Positions 1 through 6,558 of a stretch of DNA of 6,593 bases are shown in pieces. The notes under the pieces are model-generated. The model saw only the letters and a program-made list of their open reading frames with translations. It ran no database searches and was not told the DNA's origin. This DNA is from Lachnospiraceae bacterium. GTDB lineage: Bacteria > Bacillota > Clostridia > Lachnospirales > Lachnospiraceae. The DNA lies in contig CAAGRM010000026.1 in assembly GCA_900772675.1 (NCBI GenBank), positions 1 to 6,593 of the forward strand, written 5' to 3'. Both the position numbers and the translations under genes were made by a program. How positions within the stretch are numbered: the first letter of the stretch is position 1; each line of letters starts with the position of its first letter.

Positions 1-12
1 AAAAGCACTGCA

Positions 13-543
13 TTAACCGTTTTCCTCTTCCGTAAATTTATTCCTCGCTTCGGCCGTCAGATCATTCAGCTCAGAGAAAACATCGCGGCAATTTTTCGGA
101 AACTGATTTTCACCAGATGCTTCTATCTTGCTTCCGTCTGTAAATTTCACCTGGAACCTCATGGAATATCCATCTGAGACATTGGGATCCCTTCCGCGGA
201 AGCCGGCCCAGGACGCCACGTCATAGGTCTCCAGAATCGCGCGGGCTTTCTCAAGGAGCTCTGCCTCCGCCGGATAATCGTAGAACTCCTCCTCTTCTTT
301 ATCCCAGGGCTCCACCCGTACCAGCGCTTCTTCCCCCTGCCGGATCAGGCTTACGCTCCAGATCGGTTCCATCATCGTTCCGTGCATATAATACGTCAGT
401 TCCTGAATCTTTGGAAGCGGCGTTGTCGTCTCTTTTGGCTCTTTCTCCGGCTTATTTCCGGGCCATTTTCCGTAGCCTGCGATCAGCGCCGCCCACGTAG
501 TAAATGCCATAAGCAATATCCAGCCTTTCTTTCCTTTGTTCAT
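13..543 (-). CDS. Small N-terminally anchored protein, unknown function
   Basis: The 176-residue product starts with a short basic stretch and a hydrophobic segment at about 7-23 with no lipobox cysteine. It is therefore probably a signal anchor leaving the rest outside the cell. A Pro/Lys/Glu/Thr linker (about 27-44) follows, then a globular region. The C-terminal part has a pattern seen in many small uncharacterised Firmicutes proteins: W112-x-GF, then DGYSMRFQVKFTDG (123-136), SGENQFP (142-148) and a terminal charged helix. This suggests a small beta-sheet domain, but I recognise no named family. Its ATG overlaps the TGA of the upstream gene (ATGA at 540-543); a weak GGAAG at 550-554 is the only nearby ribosome site, so translational coupling is likely. 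Only 12 bases follow its TAA-type stop in the window, so the next gene or terminator is not visible. Confidence 0.8.
   Translation of the reverse strand: MNKGKKGWILLMAFTTWAALIAGYGKWPGNKPEKEPKETTTPLPKIQELTYYMHGTMMEPIWSVSLIRQGEEALVRVEPWDKEEEEFYDYPAEAELLEKARAILETYDVASWAGFRGRDPNVSDGYSMRFQVKFTDGSKIEASGENQFPKNCRDVFSELNDLTAEARNKFTEEENG
540..543 (-). other. ATGA stop-start overlap
   Basis: The TGA of the TMEM43-like gene and the ATG of the small anchored protein share bases in a four-base ATGA overlap. Such overlaps usually mean translational coupling, so the two proteins are probably made in linked amounts. Confidence 0.85.
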
Positions 544-1364
544 AAGCCGCTTCCATCTTTCCTTTGTTTCTGTTTCCCAAACAGCTTTCCAATCCCCGCT
601 GACAGGAATAAAATCGTTAGCAGAAGTCTGAAAATACTGACTCCGCCGGAGGACATTCCGCTTTTTTTGAGCGCGGTTTTCTGGTTCAGTTCTCCGCTCA
701 GCATATTGGGAGTAGCCCCCTTTACATAGGTCAGGGTATCCTGCTCCTGAATGCCGATTACCGTCACCATATCCCCATCGCTCTGCTGTGGAACGGAATA
801 CTGATAACGCCGATCGCCTTCCTCGAAGACGCCCCGGCCCATTCGCTGGGTTCCGATGAACTTCTCTCCGCGGTATTTCCGGTCTGTGAGAATCGCAAGT
901 CCTGCCTCCGATAGCATCTCCTCATCAAATTCGTACTCTTTTCCCAGCATAAGATTGTCGATAAACTCCTCGGACAGATGATAAGCTCCCACATCTGCTT
1001 TACCCTGGAAGATTTCCATCCCGCCCACGCCCAGATCGGAATTCCATTCCATATTTTCCTCTGTTGCCGGGAGATTCCACTTTTTCAGCTTCATTTTTTT
1101 TGCGCTTCGCATGGCGCGGGGAGCATCGATCGTAAGTCCCAGTTCGTCATCATAGGCCTGTTCCAAAACCTTCAGTTCTCCGCAGACAATCACAACCTTT
1201 CCGTCATTTGCCGGATCATAGCTGCCCTGTCCCACATATACCACATCATCCACTTTTTCTTGAATGGCCGCACGCTTTGTACCACACGATTTCACTGTAG
1301 AGACAGCGCAAAGCAAACCGAGCGCTATCAGTATCACTGCGCCTGTTTTTGAGTTCTTTTTCAT
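540..1364 (-). CDS. Short TMEM43-like membrane protein
   Basis: The 274-residue product has an N-terminal membrane segment (about 8-24), a large non-membrane region (about 30-240) and a C-terminal hydrophobic segment (about 242-262) followed by a basic tail. The region NDGKVVIVCGELK (53-65), then a D-x-E-L-G-L-T-I stretch (73-79) and basic residues up to W96, resembles the start of the TMEM43/LUMA family domain. GDMVTVIGIQEQDTL (197-211) resembles that family's later conserved stretch. TMEM43 proteins are membrane proteins of poorly known biochemistry; the human form sits in the inner nuclear membrane. The family usually has several C-terminal membrane segments and is longer, so this is a reduced member if the assignment holds. 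The start has AAGGGGG (1372-1378) seven bases upstream, a weaker site than its neighbours have. Its stop overlaps the next gene's start by four bases, so the two are probably translationally coupled. Confidence 0.85.
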   Translation of the reverse strand: MKKNSKTGAVILIALGLLCAVSTVKSCGTKRAAIQEKVDDVVYVGQGSYDPANDGKVVIVCGELKVLEQAYDDELGLTIDAPRAMRSAKKMKLKKWNLPATEENMEWNSDLGVGGMEIFQGKADVGAYHLSEEFIDNLMLGKEYEFDEEMLSEAGLAILTDRKYRGEKFIGTQRMGRGVFEEGDRRYQYSVPQQSDGDMVTVIGIQEQDTLTYVKGATPNMLSGELNQKTALKKSGMSSGGVSIFRLLLTILFLSAGIGKLFGKQKQRKDGSGL

Positions 1365-1397
1365 CTCCGTTCCCCCTTTCCTGTCTGCTCCTTCCTC

Positions 1398-3020
1398 TTA
1401 GGGATAAGGATTCATGATCATATAGACTGTCATGGCATACAGCGGCAATACAATCAAGAACGGTAATGCCCAGTTTCCCATCGTATTGCGGACTGTCCTC
1501 CAACGCATGTGCAGCGTCTTTTTGTTCTCCTTTTTCACCCGGAGCCGTTTCCGTCCTCCATTATCCAGAATTCGGAAGATCACCGGTGAATCGTAAATCT
1601 CAATTCGCCCGAATACAGCAAACCCGGCCATGGAAACCGGCAGGGACAGACACAGCCAGACCACATTGTAGCTATAGTCCAGCTGCCAAAGCAAAGTCCA
1701 GTCTCCGGTTCCGATACACGAAACCGCCGTAAAGAGCCATGCCAGCATGCTCGGCGACAGATTGATCAGCAGCAGAATCAGCGCAATCCTCGCGATACGC
1801 CCACCGGAATAAAAGCCCAGCTGTACCGGAATCTCCTGATCCTCGATCTGTTCAAAAAATACCGGTTTCATCGTCTCCTCCGGATTTTTCTTTTTCTCCT
1901 CGCTGATACTCTTATAAACCTTTCTCCGGACTCTGGCCTCTCTTCCCTTACTGAATATCGTAAAAAGGATCAGCGCTGCCACCAGACCGGCCATACCCAC
2001 CAGTTCAAACAGCTCCTTCGGATCCATGGGCACTCCGCCATAATTGCGGAAAACAAAGAAAATAAAGAACATCACAGCCAGTGTCCCAAGAAGCGGTTCC
2101 ATCACCCAGGGATACGTCCTGGTTTCCTTGGCAGCCAGTACAGATACCTTTCCTGTCTGCCCATTTACCGCTGCCTGGACGTCTCCGCAATCCAGGAAAT
2201 AAACCGGCAGGAATGCGGGCATCCGAAGAAGCGCATCTGTAGACGGAGATAAGGATAAGCCGGTTGTCTGCATCGTGCGCTCCACGGTTGGGCGATACTC
2301 CTCCGCCACCTCTTCAAATACACGCCGCTTCAGCTCCTCGCCGTCCGCAGTCGGGACCTCCGCCGCATGACCGGCAATATATCCGAACTGAAACGGTTCC
2401 AGATCCTCCCACAAAAACGGCTCCATCCCATTCAGCAGCAGGTTATTGCAACGTTCCGTTACGTTGACCGCCACATGCTCCAGAAATCCTCCACAGGTAT
2501 ATCGCCTGTCGGAATTATCCCTTGCCACATTGAAGCGGATCGGACCGCGTATGAGCTCATACGGCAGATAAATTCCCTTTAATTTTTTCCTGTTTTCCTT
2601 CAGAATCTCGGATTCCTTCTTATCGGAATGCTTCTCCACCCATTCGTCCAGCTGCTTTTCCGCCTGCTTCCGATTTAACCGAAAGGGAATCACCATTTCC
2701 GGAAAACCTTCTCGCATCTGCACATTCGAGCGCAGAATCTTAGACTGACAGAAAATACAGGTTTCTGTTACCTCGTGTTCCTTCACAATCACCCGTGCCC
2801 CACAGTTTGGACACTCGCAGGCGATCGTCTGACTGTCCGGGAACTCCTGCTCCAGCAATGTTTTCGTAAGACTTCGAAATTCCCGGAGCTTTTTTAACGG
2901 AATCTCCGTTCCTGTATCTTCTCCACAGTTCGGACAGTGGTAATTCTGTTTCACAATATCGTACTGGGTCGGCGCTCCGCAGCTGGCACAGTGAATTGTC
3001 ATAATTTTTTCCTGCTCCAT
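1398..3020 (-). CDS. Double zinc-ribbon multi-pass membrane protein
   Basis: The 540-residue product carries two N-terminal zinc ribbons, C11/C14 with C29/C32 and C70/C73 with C88/C91. The inner spacing of 14 residues matches the paralogue at 5322-6419. Shared core motifs are MVIPFRLNRK (109-118), KGIYLPYELI (148-157), LEPFQFGYIAGHAAE (207-221), LPVYFLD (271-277) and NGQTGKVSV (286-294). Unlike the paralogue it continues into a membrane region with about five segments (about 305-324, 338-356, 408-430, 451-470, 516-536). Charged loops separate them, the largest at 357-407 with a KKKNPEE run. The ribbons and core are probably cytosolic. A strong AGGAGG seven bases upstream supports the ATG at 3020. 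It follows the lipoprotein gene by 22 bases. Automatic labels such as replication protein or PriA would be unsafe: no ATPase motif is present. Function is unknown; a role as cytosolic sensor or scaffold of a membrane complex is inference. Confidence 0.9.
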   Translation of the reverse strand: MEQEKIMTIHCASCGAPTQYDIVKQNYHCPNCGEDTGTEIPLKKLREFRSLTKTLLEQEFPDSQTIACECPNCGARVIVKEHEVTETCIFCQSKILRSNVQMREGFPEMVIPFRLNRKQAEKQLDEWVEKHSDKKESEILKENRKKLKGIYLPYELIRGPIRFNVARDNSDRRYTCGGFLEHVAVNVTERCNNLLLNGMEPFLWEDLEPFQFGYIAGHAAEVPTADGEELKRRVFEEVAEEYRPTVERTMQTTGLSLSPSTDALLRMPAFLPVYFLDCGDVQAAVNGQTGKVSVLAAKETRTYPWVMEPLLGTLAVMFFIFFVFRNYGGVPMDPKELFELVGMAGLVAALILFTIFSKGREARVRRKVYKSISEEKKKNPEETMKPVFFEQIEDQEIPVQLGFYSGGRIARIALILLLINLSPSMLAWLFTAVSCIGTGDWTLLWQLDYSYNVVWLCLSLPVSMAGFAVFGRIEIYDSPVIFRILDNGGRKRLRVKKENKKTLHMRWRTVRNTMGNWALPFLIVLPLYAMTVYMIMNPYP

Positions 3021-3027
3021 ACCCCAT

Positions 3028-3033
3028 CCTCCT
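3028..3033 (-). promoter_or_regulatory. Ribosome binding site of the second zinc-ribbon gene
   Basis: A consensus AGGAGG on the minus strand lies seven bases before the ATG at 3020. It also rules out the ATG at 3027, which abuts the site and opens a short out-of-frame reading frame, and favours 3020 over the in-frame ATG at residue 7. Confidence 0.8.
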
Positions 3034-3042
3034 ATGTTACGG

Positions 3043-4446
3043 TTAAATCGGTTCCCATTCTCCTGTCAGATCATCCATTCGGTAAACGGCTCCGGAAGAG
3101 GATACCGCATAATAATATTCCGCTACAAACTGATCCGGATGCTCTGTTCCGAGTGCAAAAAGTACACAGGCCTCTCCCTGTATGATGTCCATACCGTCCA
3201 CATCCCGGATTGCCATACCCTGGTTCAATTTTTCCTGAACCTCTGCTTGCGCAAGCAGTAAATCCATCTCGTTACCGGAAAAACCACCATTCTCCCCGGG
3301 CTCTTCTACAGGACGCAGATAGAATGTTTCCTCCGACCCGCCTGTAAATGGAAAAAAGGCATCTCCTTCCATTTCCTGAATACTCAGATAATCTCCTTCC
3401 AGATTCAGCCAAATCGTACCGCTTCGGATTCCGTCCGGCGTATTCAGCCAGAATTCCAGCGACTCCCCAAGCGAATCCCCATAGGCATAAGAGCCATCCC
3501 AGAAAAAGCAGATTTCCTCCACCCCTTCATTCAAAAAACCTCCATAATACCACATATCCAACGGGAAGCCATCCTCACCTGTCAGGAAGGTAACGCTGTA
3601 AAAATAGGGTTCGCCTGCGTCTGTTTTAGCAGAATCACAATACCAGCTTCCTTCCATTCCATAGAGATATCCCTCCTCTGGCATGTAGGAGCCTGATACA
3701 AGCTGCATGACTTCCTCTGTCGGCTCGATCTCTCCCGCAAAAGAAAGATAATAGGGATACCAGAAGACTTCCCGGCTTTCTTTTCTGGCTGTGATTCGTA
3801 CATTGGAATGTAAATCGCCAAGATTACACCGTAAGATTACAGGAAGTCCGTCTGTGCCTTCCCAAAGCAGCTCCCCTACGCTGATATCGGTGAAATCCTC
3901 ATTCCAATTGCAGGCTTCCACAGAGATACTCCAGTCCGCAGCTTCCGGAAGAATCACATACCACTCGTCTCCCTCGTATTCTATAATCCGCTCTGCCGGA
4001 ATTCCCTCCAGATACGGATACGTCTCTTCTCTCTGTTTCTGTTTCCCCGGAAAGCTGTAATCTGCCGTATAGCCCAGAAACGCGGCGCCTAAAACTGCCC
4101 CGTAATCTCTGAGACTTTCCTGCTCCTCTGCCAGTGCCTGTCCTCCAGACTCTGACAGCCAGGAAACTGCCTGATCCTCTTCAGGCTGCGCCTCTTCATC
4201 CGGATTCTTTTCATGCTGATTCTTTTCAAACCGATACTTTTCATACGGATCCTTTTCATACTGCGCCTTTTCCGAATTCTCTTCCTCGATTTCGTCCTTC
4301 TCCGGCTCCACATAATCCGGATTGGTCATACCCAGCCCGCCGTCTTTGATATCCAGAAGACTGCAGCCGGTAAGGAATGCACAGAACAGCAGGAGTGCCA
4401 TCAGAAGCATCCCTTTCATTTTTCCAAGGTTTCCTTTTTTTCCCAT
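3043..4446 (-). CDS. Lipoprotein of unknown function with pentapeptide repeat
   Basis: The 467-residue product has a lipoprotein signal peptide: basic N-terminus, hydrophobic core at about 13-25, lipobox L25-T-G-C28. It should therefore be lipidated on C28 and face outward. Residues 54-93 are a highly charged linker built from five-residue units starting EK or EE, probably a flexible spacer or stalk. Two regions follow that look like globular modules: about 112-240 (DYGAVLGAAFLGY, then YPYLEGIP, WYVILPE and PVILRCNLGD) and a C-terminal module at about 395-467 (EACVLFALGTE, then EYYYAVSSSGAVYRMDD and a terminal WEPI). Both have the look of modules repeated in clostridial lipoproteins, but I cannot name a family. 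The middle (about 250-380) is rich in Tyr, Trp, Gly and acidic residues, suggesting beta structure. The start has AAGGAGG eight bases upstream; an in-frame ATG at residue 10 would also leave a working signal peptide. The protein is strongly acidic. It lies 33 bases after the TPM gene. Confidence 0.88.
   Translation of the reverse strand: MGKKGNLGKMKGMLLMALLLFCAFLTGCSLLDIKDGGLGMTNPDYVEPEKDEIEEENSEKAQYEKDPYEKYRFEKNQHEKNPDEEAQPEEDQAVSWLSESGGQALAEEQESLRDYGAVLGAAFLGYTADYSFPGKQKQREETYPYLEGIPAERIIEYEGDEWYVILPEAADWSISVEACNWNEDFTDISVGELLWEGTDGLPVILRCNLGDLHSNVRITARKESREVFWYPYYLSFAGEIEPTEEVMQLVSGSYMPEEGYLYGMEGSWYCDSAKTDAGEPYFYSVTFLTGEDGFPLDMWYYGGFLNEGVEEICFFWDGSYAYGDSLGESLEFWLNTPDGIRSGTIWLNLEGDYLSIQEMEGDAFFPFTGGSEETFYLRPVEEPGENGGFSGNEMDLLLAQAEVQEKLNQGMAIRDVDGMDIIQGEACVLFALGTEHPDQFVAEYYYAVSSSGAVYRMDDLTGEWEPI
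4177..4272 (-). repeat. 15-base tandem repeat inside the lipoprotein gene
   Basis: On the plus strand CTTTTC recurs at 4207, 4222, 4237, 4252 and 4267, exactly 15 bases apart. Degenerate CTCTTC copies continue the same phase at 4192 and 4177. The period is a multiple of three and encodes pentapeptides beginning Glu-Lys (residues 59, 64, 69, 74, 79) or Glu-Glu (84, 89); an EE at residue 54 may be an eighth unit. The other three positions of each unit vary but keep a polar, aromatic or proline character. Copy number changes here would stay in frame and only alter the spacer length behind the lipid anchor. Confidence 0.85.
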
Positions 4447-4454
4447 TTGTCATT

Positions 4455-4461
4455 CCTCCTT
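4455..4461 (-). promoter_or_regulatory. Ribosome binding site of the lipoprotein gene
   Basis: AAGGAGG on the minus strand lies eight bases before ATG at 4446. Another ATG at 4453 touches the site and opens a different frame, so spacing rules it out as the start. Confidence 0.75.
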
Positions 4462-4479
4462 GACCTCCGGATTCTGAAC

Positions 4480-5304
4480 TTAAAACTTTCCCCGGCCTCC
4501 GCCATGGGTAGTGCCGGAAGAAGATTTGTGGGTCGTGCTGTCTCCGGAGCTGCTCTTTTCCTCTTTTTTCACCCGATCAATCTTGTTGTATAAGAAGAGA
4601 TCCTGCTGGGCTGTAAGCTGCATACTTCCTTTTTTCACATAGTCTGCCGCTGCCTTCTGACTATGTACCGTTTTCAGCTTCGCCTTCATGGAATTTACGG
4701 TAATAAATCCTGCTACCAGACCGATTCCAAGACAGATCGGCAGTACCAGCGGCGACAGGGGCTCATGGGGCAGATCCTTCTTGGAAAACGGATTGCCATC
4801 CCTGGCCCGTGTAATCATCTGATCACAGTCTGCCGCATAAATCCGAAACGCAGCGGCATAGTTTCCGGCGGAAAGATCCTCCTTCATTTCCTTTCCCAGA
4901 TAAGTAATGGCCGCATCTGGAAAGGCTGTGATTCCATAGCCCTGGGTGGAAATGTACCAGTCCCTGCCGTCCATATCCAGAAGCAGCATGATTCCGTCTC
5001 TCCCGTCCCCATATCCAAAATCACAGTATTCATACAGATCATCGGTATACTCCTGTCCATCGCTGTAGCCTTCCAGATTCTCCGCCGTAACCACTACAAT
5101 CTCCAGATTCTGCCGTTCACTGATTTCATCCAGTGTGGCAATCAATTCCTCCTCTTCCTCTTCGGTCAGCAGATCTGCCATATCCATCAATCGTTCATAT
5201 TCCCTGGCAAATCCTCCGGCAGCCATTGCCTCCATGGGGAAATACGATACAGCCAGAAGTACGGCAGCCATCATACCCGTAAGTTGTTTTAGCATCCTTT
5301 TCAT
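4480..5304 (-). CDS. Secreted TPM-domain protein, membrane-anchored
   Basis: The 274-residue product starts with a signal peptide: a basic MKRMLK, a hydrophobic core at about 8-22, and a likely cleavage after AMA at 26-28. The TPM domain (TPM_phosphatase family) covers about 35-168 and shows the family signature GRDGIMLLL (101-109) followed by WYISTQGYG (116-124). A membrane segment at about 184-203 anchors it, with a charged cytosolic tail. The tail ends in a Ser/Thr/Gly-rich stretch finishing HGGGRGKF, a form of tail common in bacterial TPM proteins. Plant and bacterial TPM proteins have been linked to acid phosphatase activity and photosystem repair, but most bacterial members have no known function, so activity here is not claimed. 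The reading frame is open upstream to 5511, but that stretch overlaps the preceding gene by 190 bases and lacks a signal peptide. The ATG at 5304 has AAGGGGAG eight bases upstream and leaves a 17-base gap, so it is preferred. Confidence 0.92.
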   Translation of the reverse strand: MKRMLKQLTGMMAAVLLAVSYFPMEAMAAGGFAREYERLMDMADLLTEEEEEELIATLDEISERQNLEIVVVTAENLEGYSDGQEYTDDLYEYCDFGYGDGRDGIMLLLDMDGRDWYISTQGYGITAFPDAAITYLGKEMKEDLSAGNYAAAFRIYAADCDQMITRARDGNPFSKKDLPHEPLSPLVLPICLGIGLVAGFITVNSMKAKLKTVHSQKAAADYVKKGSMQLTAQQDLFLYNKIDRVKKEEKSSSGDSTTHKSSSGTTHGGGRGKF

Positions 5305-5312
5305 CTGTCCTG

Positions 5313-5320
5313 CTCCCCTT
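5313..5320 (-). promoter_or_regulatory. Ribosome binding site that fixes the TPM gene start
   Basis: AAGGGGAG on the minus strand lies eight bases before the ATG at 5304, directly after the stop codon of the upstream gene. An AGGA at 5308-5311 is a weaker alternative. The site supports the short start, which begins exactly at the signal peptide, over longer in-frame starts. Confidence 0.65.
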
Positions 5321-5321
5321 T

Positions 5322-6419
5322 CTATAAAATACCTGCCAGCCATAACAGCCAGCTTATGCCATAGGCTCCTGCTGCGACCGCCGCTGTTGTAAGGATCATC
5401 CAGCGTCTTGCCGCTCCCTGATCCACCGGAAGGTCTCCGACAAATTTTCCGTTTTGTCCGTTCATGGCAAACCGGTACTGCTTTCCATTCCATGTAGTAT
5501 TTAAGAGCCACACCGGATACAGCACGTATTTGATGCTTCCGCCATGAAGCTGCACACTGCTCTGACCCACACTTACATCGTCATATCCTTTTACCGTAGA
5601 TCGGAAATGATCCTCCGTTGATTTTTTTATACGGGTATTGGCACGTTCGATGCTTTCCTCTGCGGACACATCGTATTTATCCGCCATATAGCCGGCAAGA
5701 TATGCGGTCTGGAAAGGAACTGCCTCATCAAAATTAAAGGGTTCAATGGATTCCATCAGTTCATCCTCCATCTTAGTTGAGCCGTCCACCGGAACCCGCT
5801 CAAATCCAATGCTTCCACACCGGTTCAGCATGAAATACTGTGTCTCTGTATAGTCATAACTGCTGTCACTCCAGGTTCTCTGCTTTGTCGCCTGATAGCT
5901 GATCGTGGCATCCGCGCTTGCATCAAACAGCCAGAAGGGCACGTATACGCCTTTGATTTCGTCAATATGGTTCTGATCCTTGAAGATCTTCGGAAGCAGG
6001 CGTTTTCCGTTCAGATGCTTCATCAGCCCTGCCTTCGCCGCCTTTTTATCCAGCTTAAATGGAATCACATAATCCGGACGAAGCGCCCCGGCAAATTGTC
6101 CCATCAGTACAATCGGATTTCCGCAGTACGGACAGGAAGATGCCGCCATGCTTTCGTCTCCCACGATCTCTCCTCCACAGGATTTACACTGGTATGTACG
6201 CAGTCCGCCTGCCTCTTCATCCTGCCATTCTCCTCCTGCCGTGGTATCCCACGTCATATCGTCACCCTGCTCCTGCTGCTTTAAGACTTCATCATACCCC
6301 TGCAGTGCTTCCATCTCAAATTCTGTGTCACAGTAAGGACACTTCATCTTCTGAATTGTACTGTCAAAAGCAATGGCTCCGCCGCAGCAGGGACATTTAT
6401 ATTCCTGAATATTAGCCAT
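5322..6419 (-). CDS. Double zinc-ribbon protein with C-terminal membrane anchor
   Basis: The 365-residue product has two zinc ribbons near its N-terminus: C9/C12 with C27/C30, and C78/C81 with C96/C99. Both have 14 residues between the inner cysteines. A soluble core of about 110-335 follows, with the motifs YVIPFKLDKK (117-126), GVYVPFWLFD (157-166), IEPFNF (225-230), YPVWLLN (301-307) and a late NGQNGK (320-325). One hydrophobic segment (about 340-364), preceded by two arginines, ends the protein, so it is probably tail-anchored with the ribbons in the cytosol. Proteins of this type in Firmicutes are usually labelled TFIIB-type zinc ribbon proteins, and sometimes wrongly PriA helicase because of the ribbons; no helicase motif is present. 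The start is set by AAGGAG at 6429-6434, nine bases before ATG. It is the first gene of the visible operon and a paralogue of the gene at 1398-3020. The molecular role is unknown; zinc binding is inferred from the cysteines. Confidence 0.9.
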   Translation of the reverse strand: MANIQEYKCPCCGGAIAFDSTIQKMKCPYCDTEFEMEALQGYDEVLKQQEQGDDMTWDTTAGGEWQDEEAGGLRTYQCKSCGGEIVGDESMAASSCPYCGNPIVLMGQFAGALRPDYVIPFKLDKKAAKAGLMKHLNGKRLLPKIFKDQNHIDEIKGVYVPFWLFDASADATISYQATKQRTWSDSSYDYTETQYFMLNRCGSIGFERVPVDGSTKMEDELMESIEPFNFDEAVPFQTAYLAGYMADKYDVSAEESIERANTRIKKSTEDHFRSTVKGYDDVSVGQSSVQLHGGSIKYVLYPVWLLNTTWNGKQYRFAMNGQNGKFVGDLPVDQGAARRWMILTTAAVAAGAYGISWLLWLAGIL

Positions 6420-6428
6420 ACTCCTGTT

Positions 6429-6434
6429 CTCCTT
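6429..6434 (-). promoter_or_regulatory. Ribosome binding site of the first zinc-ribbon gene
   Basis: AAGGAG on the minus strand lies nine bases before the ATG at 6419. A second AGGAG (6421-6425) is only one base from the ATG, too close to work for this start. Confidence 0.7.
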
Positions 6435-6455
6435 CCTACCTGGCTTTCGGTCAAA

Positions 6456-6472
6456 CGGATATTCGCAATCCG
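6456..6472. repeat. Small inverted repeat before the first gene
   Basis: CGGAT (6456-6460) and ATCCG (6468-6472) form a five-pair stem with a seven-base loop. It sits between the junction element and the ribosome binding site of the first gene. Confidence 0.5.
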
Positions 6473-6493
6473 CTTCGCTACTTGCTCATAACC

Positions 6494-6517
6494 GAATAAC
6501 TGCTCCGCAGTTTATTC
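6494..6517. repeat. Ten-base-pair hairpin with one bulge
   Basis: GAATAACTGC (6494-6503) pairs with GCAGTTTATTC (6507-6517) around a three-base TCC loop, leaving one bulged base. No run of T follows on either strand, so it does not look like an intrinsic terminator. Confidence 0.75.
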
Positions 6518-6520
6518 AGA

Positions 6521-6536
6521 AGGAGCTTGCACTCCT
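6521..6536. repeat. Five-base-pair hairpin
   Basis: AGGAG (6521-6525) pairs with CTCCT (6532-6536) around CTTGCA. It lies inside the 73-base junction element, three bases from the neighbouring hairpin. Confidence 0.55.
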
Positions 6537-6558
6537 CCTGATACAAGCAAGTCCCCAC

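Larger units (their letters stand above)
6480..6552. repeat. Two-hairpin junction element upstream of the operon
   Basis: ACTTGCT at 6480-6486 is the exact reverse complement of AGCAAGT at 6546-6552. Between them lie two complete hairpins (6494-6517 and 6521-6536), so the 73-base block can fold as a closed three-way junction on either strand. It precedes the first gene by about 60 bases. It may be a dispersed intergenic palindromic repeat or a structured leader of the operon mRNA; the sequence alone does not decide. No known riboswitch signature was recognised. Confidence 0.6.

Noticed and set aside
4192..4272. CRISPR array, suggested by regular direct repeats
   Set aside because: The 15-base period is far too short, there are no spacers, and the repeat is in frame within a gene.
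4213..4593. Plus-strand 126-codon frame rich in Ile/Leu/Phe repeats
   Set aside because: It is the antisense shadow of the 15-base repeat in the lipoprotein gene, with no ribosome site of its own and overlap with two well-supported genes.
4663..5292. Plus-strand 209-codon frame opposite the TPM gene
   Set aside because: It lies entirely antisense to a gene with a clear signal peptide and family signature, and its translation shows no domain or membrane pattern.
5305..5511. Upstream extension of the TPM gene to an ATG at 5511
   Set aside because: It overlaps the preceding gene by 190 bases in another frame, has no signal peptide at its start, and the ATG at 5304 has a good ribosome site and begins exactly at a signal peptide.
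5322..6419. PriA helicase or replication protein, suggested by the zinc ribbons
   Set aside because: There are no Walker or helicase motifs; the ribbons precede a membrane-anchored core without ATPase features.
6480..6552. tRNA gene, suggested by 73 bases with complementary seven-base ends
   Set aside because: There is no GTTCRA-type T-loop sequence and no separate D, anticodon and T stems; only two inner hairpins occur, one of 10 pairs.
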